Shown here: one piece after another, positions 52,827 to 62,654 of the stretch
Layout: each line of letters starts with the position of its first letter
Numbering within the stretch: the stretch's first letter is position 1
Source of the DNA: an uncultured Paludibacter sp.
Lineage (GTDB): Bacteria > Bacteroidota > Bacteroidia > Bacteroidales > Paludibacteraceae
Length of the DNA stretch: 64,000 nucleotides
Direction: 5' to 3'
NCBI GenBank assembly: GCA_937927845.1
Contig: CALFXE010000235.1
Location: forward strand, 62,001-126,000
Program-made: the position numbers and the translations under genes
Notes under the pieces: generated by a model
The model's input: only the letters and a program-made list of their open reading frames with translations
The model's database searches: none
Told to the model about the DNA's origin: nothing

Positions 52827-55800
52827 TTATTTAATGATAAATTTTTCAGTGTACTTATAACTTCCGTCATCGATCTTCACAAGGTAGACTCCTTTACTGA
52901 ATGTCTGTGTGTTAATTGTCATTTCTTTACTGTTAGTAATCAGTTTATTAAATACTTTTTCCCCTTTGTAATTATAAATGCTGACGAGAGATTCTTTATC
53001 TATATTATTCAGTTCAAGGGTAAATAGATTTGTTGCAGGATTAGGAAATATCTTAATACCCTTATTTAGATGTTCAATAGGCAAAATAGCCGAAACTCCA
53101 CCGAAGATAATATCAATATCTTCTACAACTGTACGTTTGTTTAAATGAATGTAAATCACATTATTACTAACCTGCCATCCTTCGGTTGAATCTGTTATTA
53201 CGTTATTCAGCTCTATTCCGTTTACGAAGATTTTTTCCGGAACAACGGCGTTATAAAACTCAATATTGTATGAGCGTCTCTCAGGTGCTCCAATATAACT
53301 ACCTTGCTGAGCTTTGATGGATAATTTCTTCTCTTGCTCTTTATATTCAATTGTAGTCAATGCATATTTACCTGCCTGGTAATTCAGGTTTTCGCCTTCA
53401 TCTTCATACAAAGTAAATGATCCTTCATCTCCGGCGTAAACTTTTAAAATAAGCGAATCCCCTGCAATTTGACCGGTATTATCGGAGTATGGCGCTAATG
53501 GAATGATTCCACCTGCTTTAACAAATACAGGCATTGTGTTATAGTTAGCCGATACGGTTTTTACAGCCGGACCGATTACAATTTCATTTGTGAAATAGTT
53601 TGTCCATCTTCCTTCGGGAAACCATACTTGTGTCGATGCGGTTTGTCCTGCGGTTACTATCGGAGATACAAGTACTTTTTCACCATAAAAGTATTGTCTA
53701 TCGTAAGTATAAGATTCGGATGCTTCCGGATAATAAAAGTACATCCCTCTTACTATAGGCAAGCCACCTCTTGATGACTCGTGAGCCAGCGTGTAAGTGT
53801 AGGGTACTAAAGCATGACGCAAGCGGATAAAATCTTCTGCTTGTTGTTTAACATTTGGATATTGCCAGGGCAAACGTTCTCCCCGTTTTGAATGAAGGCG
53901 GAAAATCGGTTGGAAAGTACCGAATTGTATCCAACGCATATACATATCATCGCTTAAATGGTTACCATGATAGCTACCTATATCGTGCGAAACGTATGGA
54001 ATTCCTATATTTGCTTCCTTAATAGTGAAAACCGATTGAAAAGCAAGCATATTCCATTCGTTATATGTATCTCCGGTAAAATGTACTGTGTAGCGATGTT
54101 CAGACCATGCCTCACCTGGATCTCTGTTATTGTCGTAATACATATGTCCTGATCCTACACGTGAAAATGCAAAACCACGAAGCCCCCTATCTATCGCGGC
54201 TTTAGCATACAGATTGTTTATCCAAGTATCTGCGGGGGCACCGGCAATTGCTGAATTTGGGTATTCTGCCTGATCGAACCACCAAAAGCGAGTTCCCAAA
54301 TCGTCGAAAGGTTTGTGCAAATCAAAATAAGCTTTCGCATGTTTTTTATTCGTGAAGTCAAAATGATACCTGTTGTCTCCATTCGTGATTAATCCTTCCG
54401 CTGTAGCATTTGTTACTGCAAACCTTGAATCGCTATTTTGAATCGTTGGATGAACGTTTAACGGGATCACTAATCCCATTTCTTTTGTCCAGTCGAAGAA
54501 AGCTTGTGGATCCGGAAAAAACGTTTTATTCCAATCCCAGCTATTCCAACGTTCAGGATACCGCCAATCAGTATCAACAACCAAAACATCCAAAGGGACT
54601 TTATTAGAACGGAAATTCGGTAATAATGTATTTTGATAATAATATGCATTGGTATAGTCTCCACTGTTTATTGAATACCAAATCCCAAAAGCCCATTTAG
54701 GAAGTAACACGGGATTCCCGGTTATTTTATAAAAATCTTTTAATGCTGTTTGGAAATCGGTTCCATAACCAAAGAAATAACCATCTTGATAACCTCCGGC
54801 ATGAACCGGCCTGTCGACAATCCAATCCTCGCCATCATGCAATGCGGTATGGCTATCATCCAGCAAATACCAACCTTCACGACTCAAAATACCATCCCAC
54901 AAAGGTATCGTTCCTTTCTTTTCGTCAAGTCCCCGTGACCATGCACCGAGATTTTTACTTTCTTTATAGAGATTTTCATCCGGTAATTCAGTGTCAAGAG
55001 GAGTTACAGCTATCCAGTCGATATTTACACGATGCGAATTATCCGCATCGCATGACAATCGTATGATATTTTGTCCTGCATTTAATGAGATGGTCTTTTT
55101 GGAAATATTCCAAGTCTTCCAATCTGCTGTACGATCGAAGGTAATTTGACTTTTCACTCCATTAACATATAGGCTTAAAGTACGATCAATGTGCTCTCCT
55201 GTACCGGGAACACCATTAGCATATTTGATTGAAACATCATACTGACCGGCAGTCGAATCATTGTTTAATTCCCATGTGATACTAGGTCCTGTCTTTGTCA
55301 ATTTCGCAACGAATCCAGAACCGCTATACCCATGATGCTCGGTATCTACCGCTGCGCCTTCTGCAAGTATCGCATGTTCGGCCTCACATATACGATTTAT
55401 TTTTGCAACTGGTATTATATTAATCCAGTCAATGTTAATATTGTAGTTATCTCCCTCATCACCTACAATTTTGAAGCTATGTGGGGCAAAATCTAATGTG
55501 ACTTTTGTTTGAACCATTTTCCATTCTTTCCAATCAGTTGTTTGTTCAAATGTTATTTGTTCTTTTTTTACATTATCTACGTATAGGCTAATTGTACGAT
55601 CCGATTCCATTCCATTACTGTATCTCAACTGTACGATATACTCGCCAGGTTCCCAGTATTTTCTTACATTCCATTCTATTCCGGCTCCGACTTTTTTTAG
55701 ACCGGCAACAAATCCTGAACCTCTATAACCAGTATGGTTACTTGCCCTCGCGGCTCCACCGAATAATCTTGCACTTTCAGCCTCCTGCGTATAAGCCGAA

Positions 55801-56174
55801 ACAGGTAAGTTCCATGGTTTTGCAACGATAGGCTCATCTTCTCCTTTTAAGTCGGCAATAAGATTATTTGTACTGAAAGCACCTGAATTTTGTTTGTAAC
55901 GAAGTGAAATTTTTTCTGTTTCAATTTCGCGCCAGCCGTCATTTATCGTCGTTGTATAAGCAGGTGCCGGTAAATTGTGGTTAACAATATTGAAACTGTT
56001 CCTATCTTCAAAAATACCGTCACCTGAATATTCCGTTCGAATCAAGGTAGGAGTAAGCACGGTAAAGCGTGCTTTCCCATCAATAACAATATTGGATTCC
56101 TGCGCTTTAAACCCATTTGTGAAAAGAAGACTTAAAAGATAAAGGTAACACATTGTGATTTTTTTTGCTCCCAT
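52827..56174 (-). CDS. GH31 family alpha-glycosidase with two CBM35-like modules nested in its N-terminal domain
   Basis: 1115 residues; signal peptide ends at FKAQ (25). The GH31 N-terminal beta-sandwich starts at 28-120, is interrupted by two CBM35-like modules (127-257 starting AYTQEAESA, and 260-392 starting RICEAEHA), and resumes at about 400-455. The catalytic barrel (about 480-850) shows PKWAFGIWYS, VLVVDTDWR, the nucleophile D634 in WWFDQAE, the acid/base D702 in FTGDTYNEW, and YVSHDIGSYHG. A C-terminal beta part and a T9SS tail (IFPNPATN, GVYLVKIDDG) follow. Alpha-xylosidase, alpha-glucosidase or alpha-galactosidase activity cannot be told apart from sequence alone. Confidence 0.9.
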   Translation of the reverse strand: MGAKKITMCYLYLLSLLFTNGFKAQESNIVIDGKARFTVLTPTLIRTEYSGDGIFEDRNSFNIVNHNLPAPAYTTTINDGWREIETEKISLRYKQNSGAFSTNNLIADLKGEDEPIVAKPWNLPVSAYTQEAESARLFGGAARASNHTGYRGSGFVAGLKKVGAGIEWNVRKYWEPGEYIVQLRYSNGMESDRTISLYVDNVKKEQITFEQTTDWKEWKMVQTKVTLDFAPHSFKIVGDEGDNYNINIDWINIIPVAKINRICEAEHAILAEGAAVDTEHHGYSGSGFVAKLTKTGPSITWELNNDSTAGQYDVSIKYANGVPGTGEHIDRTLSLYVNGVKSQITFDRTADWKTWNISKKTISLNAGQNIIRLSCDADNSHRVNIDWIAVTPLDTELPDENLYKESKNLGAWSRGLDEKKGTIPLWDGILSREGWYLLDDSHTALHDGEDWIVDRPVHAGGYQDGYFFGYGTDFQTALKDFYKITGNPVLLPKWAFGIWYSINSGDYTNAYYYQNTLLPNFRSNKVPLDVLVVDTDWRYPERWNSWDWNKTFFPDPQAFFDWTKEMGLVIPLNVHPTIQNSDSRFAVTNATAEGLITNGDNRYHFDFTNKKHAKAYFDLHKPFDDLGTRFWWFDQAEYPNSAIAGAPADTWINNLYAKAAIDRGLRGFAFSRVGSGHMYYDNNRDPGEAWSEHRYTVHFTGDTYNEWNMLAFQSVFTIKEANIGIPYVSHDIGSYHGNHLSDDMYMRWIQFGTFQPIFRLHSKRGERLPWQYPNVKQQAEDFIRLRHALVPYTYTLAHESSRGGLPIVRGMYFYYPEASESYTYDRQYFYGEKVLVSPIVTAGQTASTQVWFPEGRWTNYFTNEIVIGPAVKTVSANYNTMPVFVKAGGIIPLAPYSDNTGQIAGDSLILKVYAGDEGSFTLYEDEGENLNYQAGKYALTTIEYKEQEKKLSIKAQQGSYIGAPERRSYNIEFYNAVVPEKIFVNGIELNNVITDSTEGWQVSNNVIYIHLNKRTVVEDIDIIFGGVSAILPIEHLNKGIKIFPNPATNLFTLELNNIDKESLVSIYNYKGEKVFNKLITNSKEMTINTQTFSKGVYLVKIDDGSYKYTEKFIIK

Positions 56175-56286
56175 GATATTTTTGTGTTTTAATTGGTTAA
56201 TAAATACACTAATAATGTTGTTAGTAATATTTAATAATATGTAAATAGTTTGTATTGATTAATATACATGATTTTATAATGACATA

Positions 56287-58311
56287 TTATTTTAAAAAAA
56301 GTTGTATCCTTTGAGGGGTGAGCATTTCCCAAAGTGAAGCAACCGTCCAGCCTGGTGCAAAAATATCATTATAATAACCTTTTCCGTTCTTGCCGTAATC
56401 CCAGTTGGTATGCTGAACAACTTCCGGATAATAACCTGTTTTGGCAATACCACATAAATGTCCTTCGTAAGGAAGAAGTTGGCACATAGAAGTTTTAATT
56501 ACTTTTGAGAATTCAGTAAAACGTGGTTCTTTATATTTATCAGCTAACCAGTCGAGTATAGTTGCAAAATCAAAAATAAACACATCAATATGATTGTTCT
56601 CAACAGATACATTACCCCATCCACGTGTTTTCAGTCCTATATCGCCAAGCATTTGTCCCTGTGCAAAAGGAACATCCCATGTATAATACCATGACAAACA
56701 AAAATAAGCCGATTTTTTCGCTAAATCGCTATAATACATGCTTTCTTTCCCTTTGGTGAATAACGCCAAATGGTATAAAGCCGTAGAGGCATAAAATGAA
56801 GCTTCTTTGTCTTCGCAGTTTGCATCTAATGTAGATGAAAAATAATCTGATTTCGAGATAATTTCTTTATCTAAATATTGTGCTGTTTTCTTTGCCGCTT
56901 CCATGTATTTGTTGTTTTTGAAATAAGCTGAAGCCAGCACCAACATCGGAGTTGCAGAAGGAGTACTTCCACCGCTGTTGTCAACAATACTCATATTATC
57001 TTTAAATTTACGGGGAAAACTGCCGTCTTCTTTTTGTAATTTTAATATCTGGTCTAGTATGTTTTTTACTTTTGTTTCCCATTCGGGATGTTTGCGTCCT
57101 TGTTTTTTCTCATATTGAAGGTAATATAAGATGGCATATAATCCTTCTGACTGACGACGTATGCTCAGGTTATGTTCTTCAGTATTGTTTTTATAATTAA
57201 CAACTTCTCTAAAAAATCCGGTGTTTGTAAATCCATCTTTAAGATAACTATCGAATATTATCTGACTGTTTCTTACCAATTCAAGACGATTCTGCTCCAC
57301 ACCGTATTCCATTGCATTGAAGGCATTTAGGAGTACACGACCTACAAATCCAACTTCAGCAATACCTGTACTTTTACAATCATCAATATGCAAATGTACA
57401 CCTGACATATATTTCAAAGCATGATTGTCAACAAGACTTTCCGTGAAATAATTACTTATTACACTTTTCATCTTATCAGACGTATAAGTAGTATTTACTA
57501 TAGAAGGCTTATATAAATCATATGAATATTCCCATACTTGTTTTATAAAATCAGAAAAATCGCTTACTTTATTTTGCTTTATTTCCCATACTAATGTAAT
57601 AGTTTCTCCTTTGGAAAGATGTTGGAAAGCACATACTTCCGGAGCCAAAGTCAATTTACGAATATATGTTTTTGGTGCTTCACGATAAGGATAGCCGAAA
57701 GATAAAGACGCTTTTCCGTTTATATTTTCAAATCCGGTATAACCTAACGAGGTTTTTCCCGAAATGATTACTTCACCTTCTTTATGGGTAGTTAACGCTT
57801 CGTGTTGGAAATCATCAATTCTGGTTGCGGTAATATATGCCCCTGTTGTCTCATTATATATTCCGGTTAACGGTGTACTTAGCCTGTCTTCACGTACTAT
57901 CCAGCTATCAGATGTGTGAAATGAAGGAGCTCCTTTAGGTGAACGTAGGTTACGCCTATACCAGAATCCAGGCATGTAAAATTGACAATCATCGTGACTG
58001 AAATCACTCTGAATCTTTTGAGAAAAATTGAAGTAGATATCTCCGGTAGCTGTAATTTTTGTTGTTATTAGTTTCGTTGTTTCGTTTGTTTCTACGGTTT
58101 GATATATGATAGCCGGTAAATCATTTTCCGACGAAACCAAATTATAACTCCCTACAGGTTCATTACATGATTCATATTGTAAATCATAGCTTTTTGACGG
58201 ATTTCCAGGAATCTTCAAGGCTAAGGTAGCGGAACTATTTTCAATATCAGGACTTGAAAAAGTATTTGTGTTGACCAATGTCAACATTGCAAGCAATAAA
58301 CTGAATTTCAT
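56287..58311 (-). CDS. secreted (alpha/alpha)6-type enzyme of uncertain family
   Basis: 674 residues with an N-terminal signal peptide (MKFSLLLAMLTLVNTNTFS). The N-terminal 270 residues are beta-rich (FYMPGFWYRRNLRSPKG, SWIVREDRLSTPLTGIY) and the rest is helical with repeated pairs typical of an (alpha/alpha)6 toroid: SGVHLHIDDCKSTGIAEVGFV, IRRQSEGLYAILYYLQYEK, ILKLQKEDGSFPRKF, TRGWGNVSVENNHIDVFIFD. This is the shape of several glycosidase and lyase families acting on uronates (for example GH154-type beta-glucuronidases), but I cannot assign one. It is 112 bases upstream of GH31 on the same strand and likely opens that operon. Confidence 0.65.
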   Translation of the reverse strand: MKFSLLLAMLTLVNTNTFSSPDIENSSATLALKIPGNPSKSYDLQYESCNEPVGSYNLVSSENDLPAIIYQTVETNETTKLITTKITATGDIYFNFSQKIQSDFSHDDCQFYMPGFWYRRNLRSPKGAPSFHTSDSWIVREDRLSTPLTGIYNETTGAYITATRIDDFQHEALTTHKEGEVIISGKTSLGYTGFENINGKASLSFGYPYREAPKTYIRKLTLAPEVCAFQHLSKGETITLVWEIKQNKVSDFSDFIKQVWEYSYDLYKPSIVNTTYTSDKMKSVISNYFTESLVDNHALKYMSGVHLHIDDCKSTGIAEVGFVGRVLLNAFNAMEYGVEQNRLELVRNSQIIFDSYLKDGFTNTGFFREVVNYKNNTEEHNLSIRRQSEGLYAILYYLQYEKKQGRKHPEWETKVKNILDQILKLQKEDGSFPRKFKDNMSIVDNSGGSTPSATPMLVLASAYFKNNKYMEAAKKTAQYLDKEIISKSDYFSSTLDANCEDKEASFYASTALYHLALFTKGKESMYYSDLAKKSAYFCLSWYYTWDVPFAQGQMLGDIGLKTRGWGNVSVENNHIDVFIFDFATILDWLADKYKEPRFTEFSKVIKTSMCQLLPYEGHLCGIAKTGYYPEVVQHTNWDYGKNGKGYYNDIFAPGWTVASLWEMLTPQRIQLFLK

Positions 58312-58732
58312 TGTTTTGTTACATTTATTATGTTATTATTATTTCTAAGTCAACTAAGTACGTCTACTCGCGTGATATAAGCTGTATTGGATTTCGAATT
58401 CAAGATGCGAGTAAGCAATTGAGTTTAATAAAATTCAAAATTCAGCAAAAAACACACGTATTTTTGAAATTTGCTCCAATGATAATTTTTGCTGGGTTAA
58501 TTATCGGGTTAATTTACGATTAAATAGGTGAAGTAATGTTGTAACTTATGAATTTGAGAATCTTGCTGATGCTCTTGATAATCTTGCACCAATCACAAAA
58601 GAAATTTATAACTGAATGTAGAAAGGCAGTGGATGTTAACTACATAACGAACAAAAAATTATAATAAGAACTCACGTTATTTTAATAAAATGATAAACTT
58701 ATGATTACAATTTTTCAAATATATTTTTATAC
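58312..58732. other. intergenic region upstream of the (alpha/alpha)6 enzyme gene
   Basis: About 420 bases with no convincing gene. A 70-codon plus-strand frame (58311-58523) and a 38-codon frame from 58548 have no recognisable domain or ribosome-binding context and are probably chance. The promoter for the minus-strand gene starting at 58311 should lie here, but no TAnnTTTG match was found. Confidence 0.45.
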
Positions 58733-58769
58733 AAAAAAGAGCTGCCTCAAAAACGAAACAGCTCTTTTT
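58733..58769 (-). terminator. Rho-independent terminator of the kdu operon
   Basis: An 11-bp perfect stem AAAAAGAGCTG/CAGCTCTTTTT around a 14-base loop, flanked by A and T runs, 24 bases beyond the kduI stop. It would end transcripts coming from the kdgK-kduI operon on the minus strand; the symmetric A/T arms could work in both directions. Confidence 0.88.
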
Positions 58770-58792
58770 ATTAGAAAATTATTCTAAATAAT

Positions 58793-59692
58793 TTATCTCA
58801 ATTCAGTAGGATTAACTTTATCCATATCACCATAATCTAGATTTTCACCACCCATGCCCCAGATGAACATATAATTGCTGGTACCTGCACCGGAGTGAAT
58901 TGACCACTCAGGAGAGATGATAGCTTGTTCGTTGTGAATCCACAGGTTTCTCGTTTCAGTTGGCTGTCCCATAAAATGTACAACTGCTTGTCCTTGTGGT
59001 ACATTGAAGTAGAAATAAGCTTCCATTCTTCTATCGTGAGTATGTGCAGGCATAGTATTCCATACGCTACCTGGTTTTAACTCAGTTAAGCCCATTTGTA
59101 AATGACAGGTTTTAACAGTCTGATTTACAATTAACTGGTAAATTGTACGATCATTAGATTCTGCCATTGAACCTGCGTTAATGATGTTACAATTCTTCTG
59201 TGTAATCAGCTTCGTTGGGTGAGATGTGTGAGCTGTTGCCGAATTGAAATAGAATTTAGCAGGATTGCTTGCATCATCAGAACTGAAATAAACTTCATGA
59301 TCTCCACTACCTACATATAAGGCTTCTTTAAAACCTAATTTGTAAGTTTCTTTTCCAACTTTCACTGAACCCGAACCACCTACGTTAATAATACCAATCT
59401 CTCTTCTGTGTAAGAAGTTAGGAGCTTTTAGAGGGTCAATTGTTTCAAGATGCAAACTTTTACCTGCAGGTTTTGCACCACCTACTATCAAACGGTCATA
59501 CATAGTATAAACCATATTGATTTCATTGTCACCAAAGATTTTTTCAATTACAAAGTCTTTTCTCAGACGTTCAGTGTTATAAGTTTTAAAATCTGTTGGA
59601 TTTGTCGCATAGCGAACTTCGTAATTAATTTTTTGAGCATTCATATTTAAAAAGATTAATATCGATAATAAATAAACTAATATTCGTTTCAT
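58793..59692 (-). CDS. kduI: 5-keto-4-deoxyuronate isomerase, with an apparent N-terminal signal peptide
   Basis: Isomerises 5-dehydro-4-deoxy-D-glucuronate to 2,5-diketo-3-deoxygluconate. KduI blocks are intact: YEVRYATNPTDFKTYNTERLR, INMVYTMYDRLIVGGA, LHRREIGIINVGG and the metal-binding MPAHTHDRRMEAYFYF. E. coli-type KduI would start at the internal ATG (59644, MNAQKINYEV). Here 16 further in-frame codons from an ATG at 59692 encode MKRILVYLLSILIFLN, which with NAQ makes a perfect Bacteroidota signal peptide. So the enzyme may be periplasmic, which would be unusual; the internal start would give a cytosolic form. It is the last gene of the operon, 15 bases after the EIIC gene. Confidence 0.9.
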   Translation of the reverse strand: MKRILVYLLSILIFLNMNAQKINYEVRYATNPTDFKTYNTERLRKDFVIEKIFGDNEINMVYTMYDRLIVGGAKPAGKSLHLETIDPLKAPNFLHRREIGIINVGGSGSVKVGKETYKLGFKEALYVGSGDHEVYFSSDDASNPAKFYFNSATAHTSHPTKLITQKNCNIINAGSMAESNDRTIYQLIVNQTVKTCHLQMGLTELKPGSVWNTMPAHTHDRRMEAYFYFNVPQGQAVVHFMGQPTETRNLWIHNEQAIISPEWSIHSGAGTSNYMFIWGMGGENLDYGDMDKVNPTELR

Positions 59693-59707
59693 AAATTTAT
59701 TTTTTAA

Positions 59708-61108
59708 TTAATTATTGTTTTTTTCTTCGGAAATACTATTTTCTGATCTTTTGATTCCTTTTATTATTGTTATTCTATTCCAAACCATAAGTGCCATAGT
59801 AATAAGAATCAAAATGGCTGGCCCTACAACTTTGATAGAATGTGTTAGATGATAAACACCCCAGGAAAATGGACTGGAAGCAAAGTCTAATGCAGCAGCA
59901 TTATTAAAGCCATCAGGTATTTTTACTGCGGTATCACCTGTTTTTGCATAAACATCTACAGCAGCCTTTGTAAATGCAGGAGCTAAGTTAGTTGTTATAT
60001 ATAAACCTGCAACCAAAATAATCAATCCAATGATAAATGTCTTGAAAACATTACCCTTAGTGAAAGGCAAAATATGTGGGAAAAGATAAAACATTCCCGC
60101 TAATGATGCCAAAGGCAAGAACTGATTATTAGGTAAAATCACTGCTAACACAATAATTACAGGTATCAGCAATAAAGATACAACTAAAGTGCTGGGGTGA
60201 CCAATTACCAAAGCAGGTGTCATACCTATATACAGACCTGAGCTTCTTTTGAATTTTTTAGCAATTAGCTCTTTGGTGCCCTCCGATATAGGCTTTAAAC
60301 CCTCGATGAAAAGTCCGGTGATACGTGGAATTAATTCCATCACAGCACCCATTTGAACACCTAACATCATTACTTTCTGGAAATTGTATTTTGCAAAAAC
60401 ACCAATTCCAATACCTACTATAACTCCAAGGAACAAAGGCTCACCAAGCAACCCAAAGCGTTTTTTCATTCCTTCAGCATCAATATTGATTTTGTTGATA
60501 CCCGGAATCATATCTAAACCTTTGTTGAGAACCATTGCAATTGGAGCAAAACCTCCACTAAAAGGCTGTGGTATAGAAATACCATCCAAATCTTTATAGT
60601 ATTTATGGAACATCGGAGCTGTCCAGTCAGCAATAATCAATGTGATGATATACACTATAATTGCGCCGAAGAAACCCCACCAAATACTATCTGATGCAAA
60701 ATAAATTATAGCACCAACGAAAGCAAAATGCCAATAATTCCATAAGTCGATATTGACTGTTTTAGTTGTTTTTGTAAAAAGCATTATTAAGTTTACACCC
60801 AACAATACCGGAATGACAAAAGCTCCAATGGTTGTATTATAAGCAATACTTGCTGCAGCAGGCCATCCCATATCAAAGATTTTCAATTGTAATCCATAAA
60901 CAGTAACAACCTCATTTAGTGCTGGTCCTAAGCTGCTGGTAAGCAATGCAGTAACAATAGAAAGTCCGACGAAACCCACACCTACAAGCAAGCCGCTTTT
61001 CACTGCTCTGCCCGGTTTGATACCAATGGAAATACCTAAAATCGAGAAAATAAGAGGCATCATTACAGGAGCCCCGAGTCCAACTATATATCCAAATATT
61101 TTTTCCAT
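59708..61108 (-). CDS. orphan galactitol-type PTS EIIC permease
   Basis: 466 residues, about ten or more membrane helices. Blocks such as GLGAPVMMPLIFSILGISIG, IKPGRAVKSGLLVGVGFVGL, DMGWPAAASIAYNTTIGAF and GMTPALVIGHPSTLVVSLLL are those of the GatC/SgcC (EIIC-Gat) family. No EIIA or EIIB gene is in view, and Bacteroidota usually lack a sugar PTS, so it probably works as a plain importer. Encoded between kduI and KDPG aldolase, its likely cargo is a 4-deoxy-ketouronate, 2-keto-3-deoxygluconate or a related acid. It starts 3 bases after the aldolase stop. Confidence 0.82.
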   Translation of the reverse strand: MEKIFGYIVGLGAPVMMPLIFSILGISIGIKPGRAVKSGLLVGVGFVGLSIVTALLTSSLGPALNEVVTVYGLQLKIFDMGWPAAASIAYNTTIGAFVIPVLLGVNLIMLFTKTTKTVNIDLWNYWHFAFVGAIIYFASDSIWWGFFGAIIVYIITLIIADWTAPMFHKYYKDLDGISIPQPFSGGFAPIAMVLNKGLDMIPGINKINIDAEGMKKRFGLLGEPLFLGVIVGIGIGVFAKYNFQKVMMLGVQMGAVMELIPRITGLFIEGLKPISEGTKELIAKKFKRSSGLYIGMTPALVIGHPSTLVVSLLLIPVIIVLAVILPNNQFLPLASLAGMFYLFPHILPFTKGNVFKTFIIGLIILVAGLYITTNLAPAFTKAAVDVYAKTGDTAVKIPDGFNNAAALDFASSPFSWGVYHLTHSIKVVGPAILILITMALMVWNRITIIKGIKRSENSISEEKNNN

Positions 61109-61111
61109 ATA

Positions 61112-61777
61112 TTATTTTCTAACTTGTTTTACGATTTCCAATGCATTTTCACATAAGGCAGTAATCTTCGACCATTCTTCCTTTTCTAACACTTCCTTTG
61201 GAAACAAGTTGGATCCCATTCCAACTGTAGTAACACCGGCAGAGAACCATGATGAAAGATTATCTTTTGTAGGAGCAACTCCTCCTGTGACCATAATTTT
61301 TGTCCACGGCATTGGAGCTTTGATGCCTTTTACGAAAGCAGCTCCCAAAACGTCACCAGGGAATACCTTCACTACATCGGCACCCAATTCTTGAGCATAT
61401 CCAACTTCTGAAACTGAGCCACAGCCGGGCATGTATGGCACTTGGCGACGGTTGCAGACTTTGAAAACATCGGGATTAAGGAGCGGACCAACCACGAAAT
61501 TGGCACCCAATTGCAAATATAAAGCTGCAGTTGCGGCATCAACTATTGAACCTACTCCCATAATCATTTCCGGACATTCTTGTGCTGCCCATTTGTTCAG
61601 TTCGCCAAACACTTCATGAGCAAAATCACCTCTGTTGGTAAACTCGAATGCACGAATTCCGCCTAAGTAGCAAGCCTTTACAACCTGCTTGGCTGTTTCT
61701 AAATCTTTGTGATAAAACACCGGTACTATACCAGTGTTTTCTATCGCTTGTATGGTTTGAATTTTCGAAAAACGCAT
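61112..61777 (-). CDS. eda: 2-keto-3-deoxy-6-phosphogluconate (KDPG) aldolase
   Basis: 221-residue class I aldolase that splits KDPG into pyruvate and glyceraldehyde 3-phosphate, the last step of the pathway. Visible blocks are IQAIENTGIVPVFYHKD, GGIRAFEFTNRGD with the catalytic Glu, GVGSIVDAATA, FVVGPLLNPDVF, MPGCGSVSEV and DVVKVFPGD with the Schiff-base Lys. ITGG-type MVTGGVAPTKDNL follows. Length and motifs fit the family. It is 17 bases downstream of kduD and 3 bases upstream of the EIIC gene, so tightly co-expressed. Confidence 0.93.
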   Translation of the reverse strand: MRFSKIQTIQAIENTGIVPVFYHKDLETAKQVVKACYLGGIRAFEFTNRGDFAHEVFGELNKWAAQECPEMIMGVGSIVDAATAALYLQLGANFVVGPLLNPDVFKVCNRRQVPYMPGCGSVSEVGYAQELGADVVKVFPGDVLGAAFVKGIKAPMPWTKIMVTGGVAPTKDNLSSWFSAGVTTVGMGSNLFPKEVLEKEEWSKITALCENALEIVKQVRK

Positions 61778-61794
61778 AAGCTTAATTTGATGGA

Positions 61795-62592
61795 TTATTT
61801 AGGTTGTTTTCCGATATAAGCCAAAATACCTCCATCAACGTAAAGGATGTGACCGTTTACAAAGTTTGAAGCATCAGATGCTAAGAACACTGCAGGACCT
61901 TGCAAATCTTCCGGCGTTCCCCAGCGAGCTGCAGGAGTTTTTGCAATGATGAAAGAGTCGAAAGGATGTGGTGAACCATCAGCTTGTTTTTCGCGCAATG
62001 GAGCTGTTTGTGGTGTTGCAATATAACCTGGACCTATACCATTACACTGAATGTTAAATTCGCCATACTCAGAAGCAATGTTTTTAGTAAGCATTTTCAA
62101 ACCACCTTTTGCAGCAGCATAAGCCGATACAGTTTCGCGTCCTAATTCACTCATCATTGAACAGATATTGATAATCTTTCCGTGACCTTTCTTAAGCATA
62201 CCAGGGATAACAGCTTTTGCTACAATGAAAGGAGCATTTAGGTCGATATCGATTACTTTGCGGAATTCTGTAGCCGACATTTCATGCATAGGAATACGTC
62301 TTATAATTCCTGCATTGTTTACAAGTATGTCAACAACGCCAACTTCCTTCTCAATTTGAGCAACCATAGCATTTACAGCATCTTCGTCGGTTACATCACA
62401 AACATAACCTTTCACATCAATATTTGCTTCTTTATATGCTGCCATACCTTTGTCAACTATTTCCTGATTGATATCGTTAAAAACGATACGAGCTCCTGCT
62501 TTTGCAAGAGCTGAAGCCATTGCAAAGCCAATTCCATAAGATGCTCCTGTTACCAGAGCAACTTTTCCTTTTAATGAAAATTGATTAATCAT
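61795..62592 (-). CDS. kduD: 2-deoxy-D-gluconate 3-dehydrogenase (KduD), SDR family
   Basis: Reduces 2,5-diketo-3-deoxygluconate to 2-keto-3-deoxygluconate with NAD(P)H. The short-chain dehydrogenase blocks are visible: nucleotide-binding TGASYGIGFAMA (about 16-27), NNAG, ICSMMSELGRETVSAYAAAKGG with the Ser, Tyr and Lys of the catalytic set, then GPGYIATPQTAPL. 265 residues, cytoplasmic. In the operon it lies between kdgK (62 bases upstream) and the aldolase, matching the order of steps. Confidence 0.92.
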   Translation of the reverse strand: MINQFSLKGKVALVTGASYGIGFAMASALAKAGARIVFNDINQEIVDKGMAAYKEANIDVKGYVCDVTDEDAVNAMVAQIEKEVGVVDILVNNAGIIRRIPMHEMSATEFRKVIDIDLNAPFIVAKAVIPGMLKKGHGKIINICSMMSELGRETVSAYAAAKGGLKMLTKNIASEYGEFNIQCNGIGPGYIATPQTAPLREKQADGSPHPFDSFIIAKTPAARWGTPEDLQGPAVFLASDASNFVNGHILYVDGGILAYIGKQPK

Positions 62593-62606
62593 GATTTTTT
62601 TATTAT

Positions 62607-62650
62607 TAATTGTAAATTGTTACCGTTCGACTTCGCTTAGGGTGCGGTGG
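62607..62650. repeat. short intergenic repeat between kdgK and kduD
   Basis: AATTGTA/AATTGTT heptamers like those at 32001, followed by GTTCGACTTCGCTTAGGGTGC, which looks like half of a dispersed intergenic repeat of the type common in Bacteroidota genomes. Only one copy of that part is in the window, so this is tentative. Confidence 0.4.
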
Positions 62651-62654
62651 AGTA

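Noticed and set aside
58311..58523. 70-codon plus-strand ORF beside the (alpha/alpha)6 enzyme gene
   Set aside because: No domain, poor ribosome-binding context, starts on the first base of the divergent gene and lies in an AT-rich gap.
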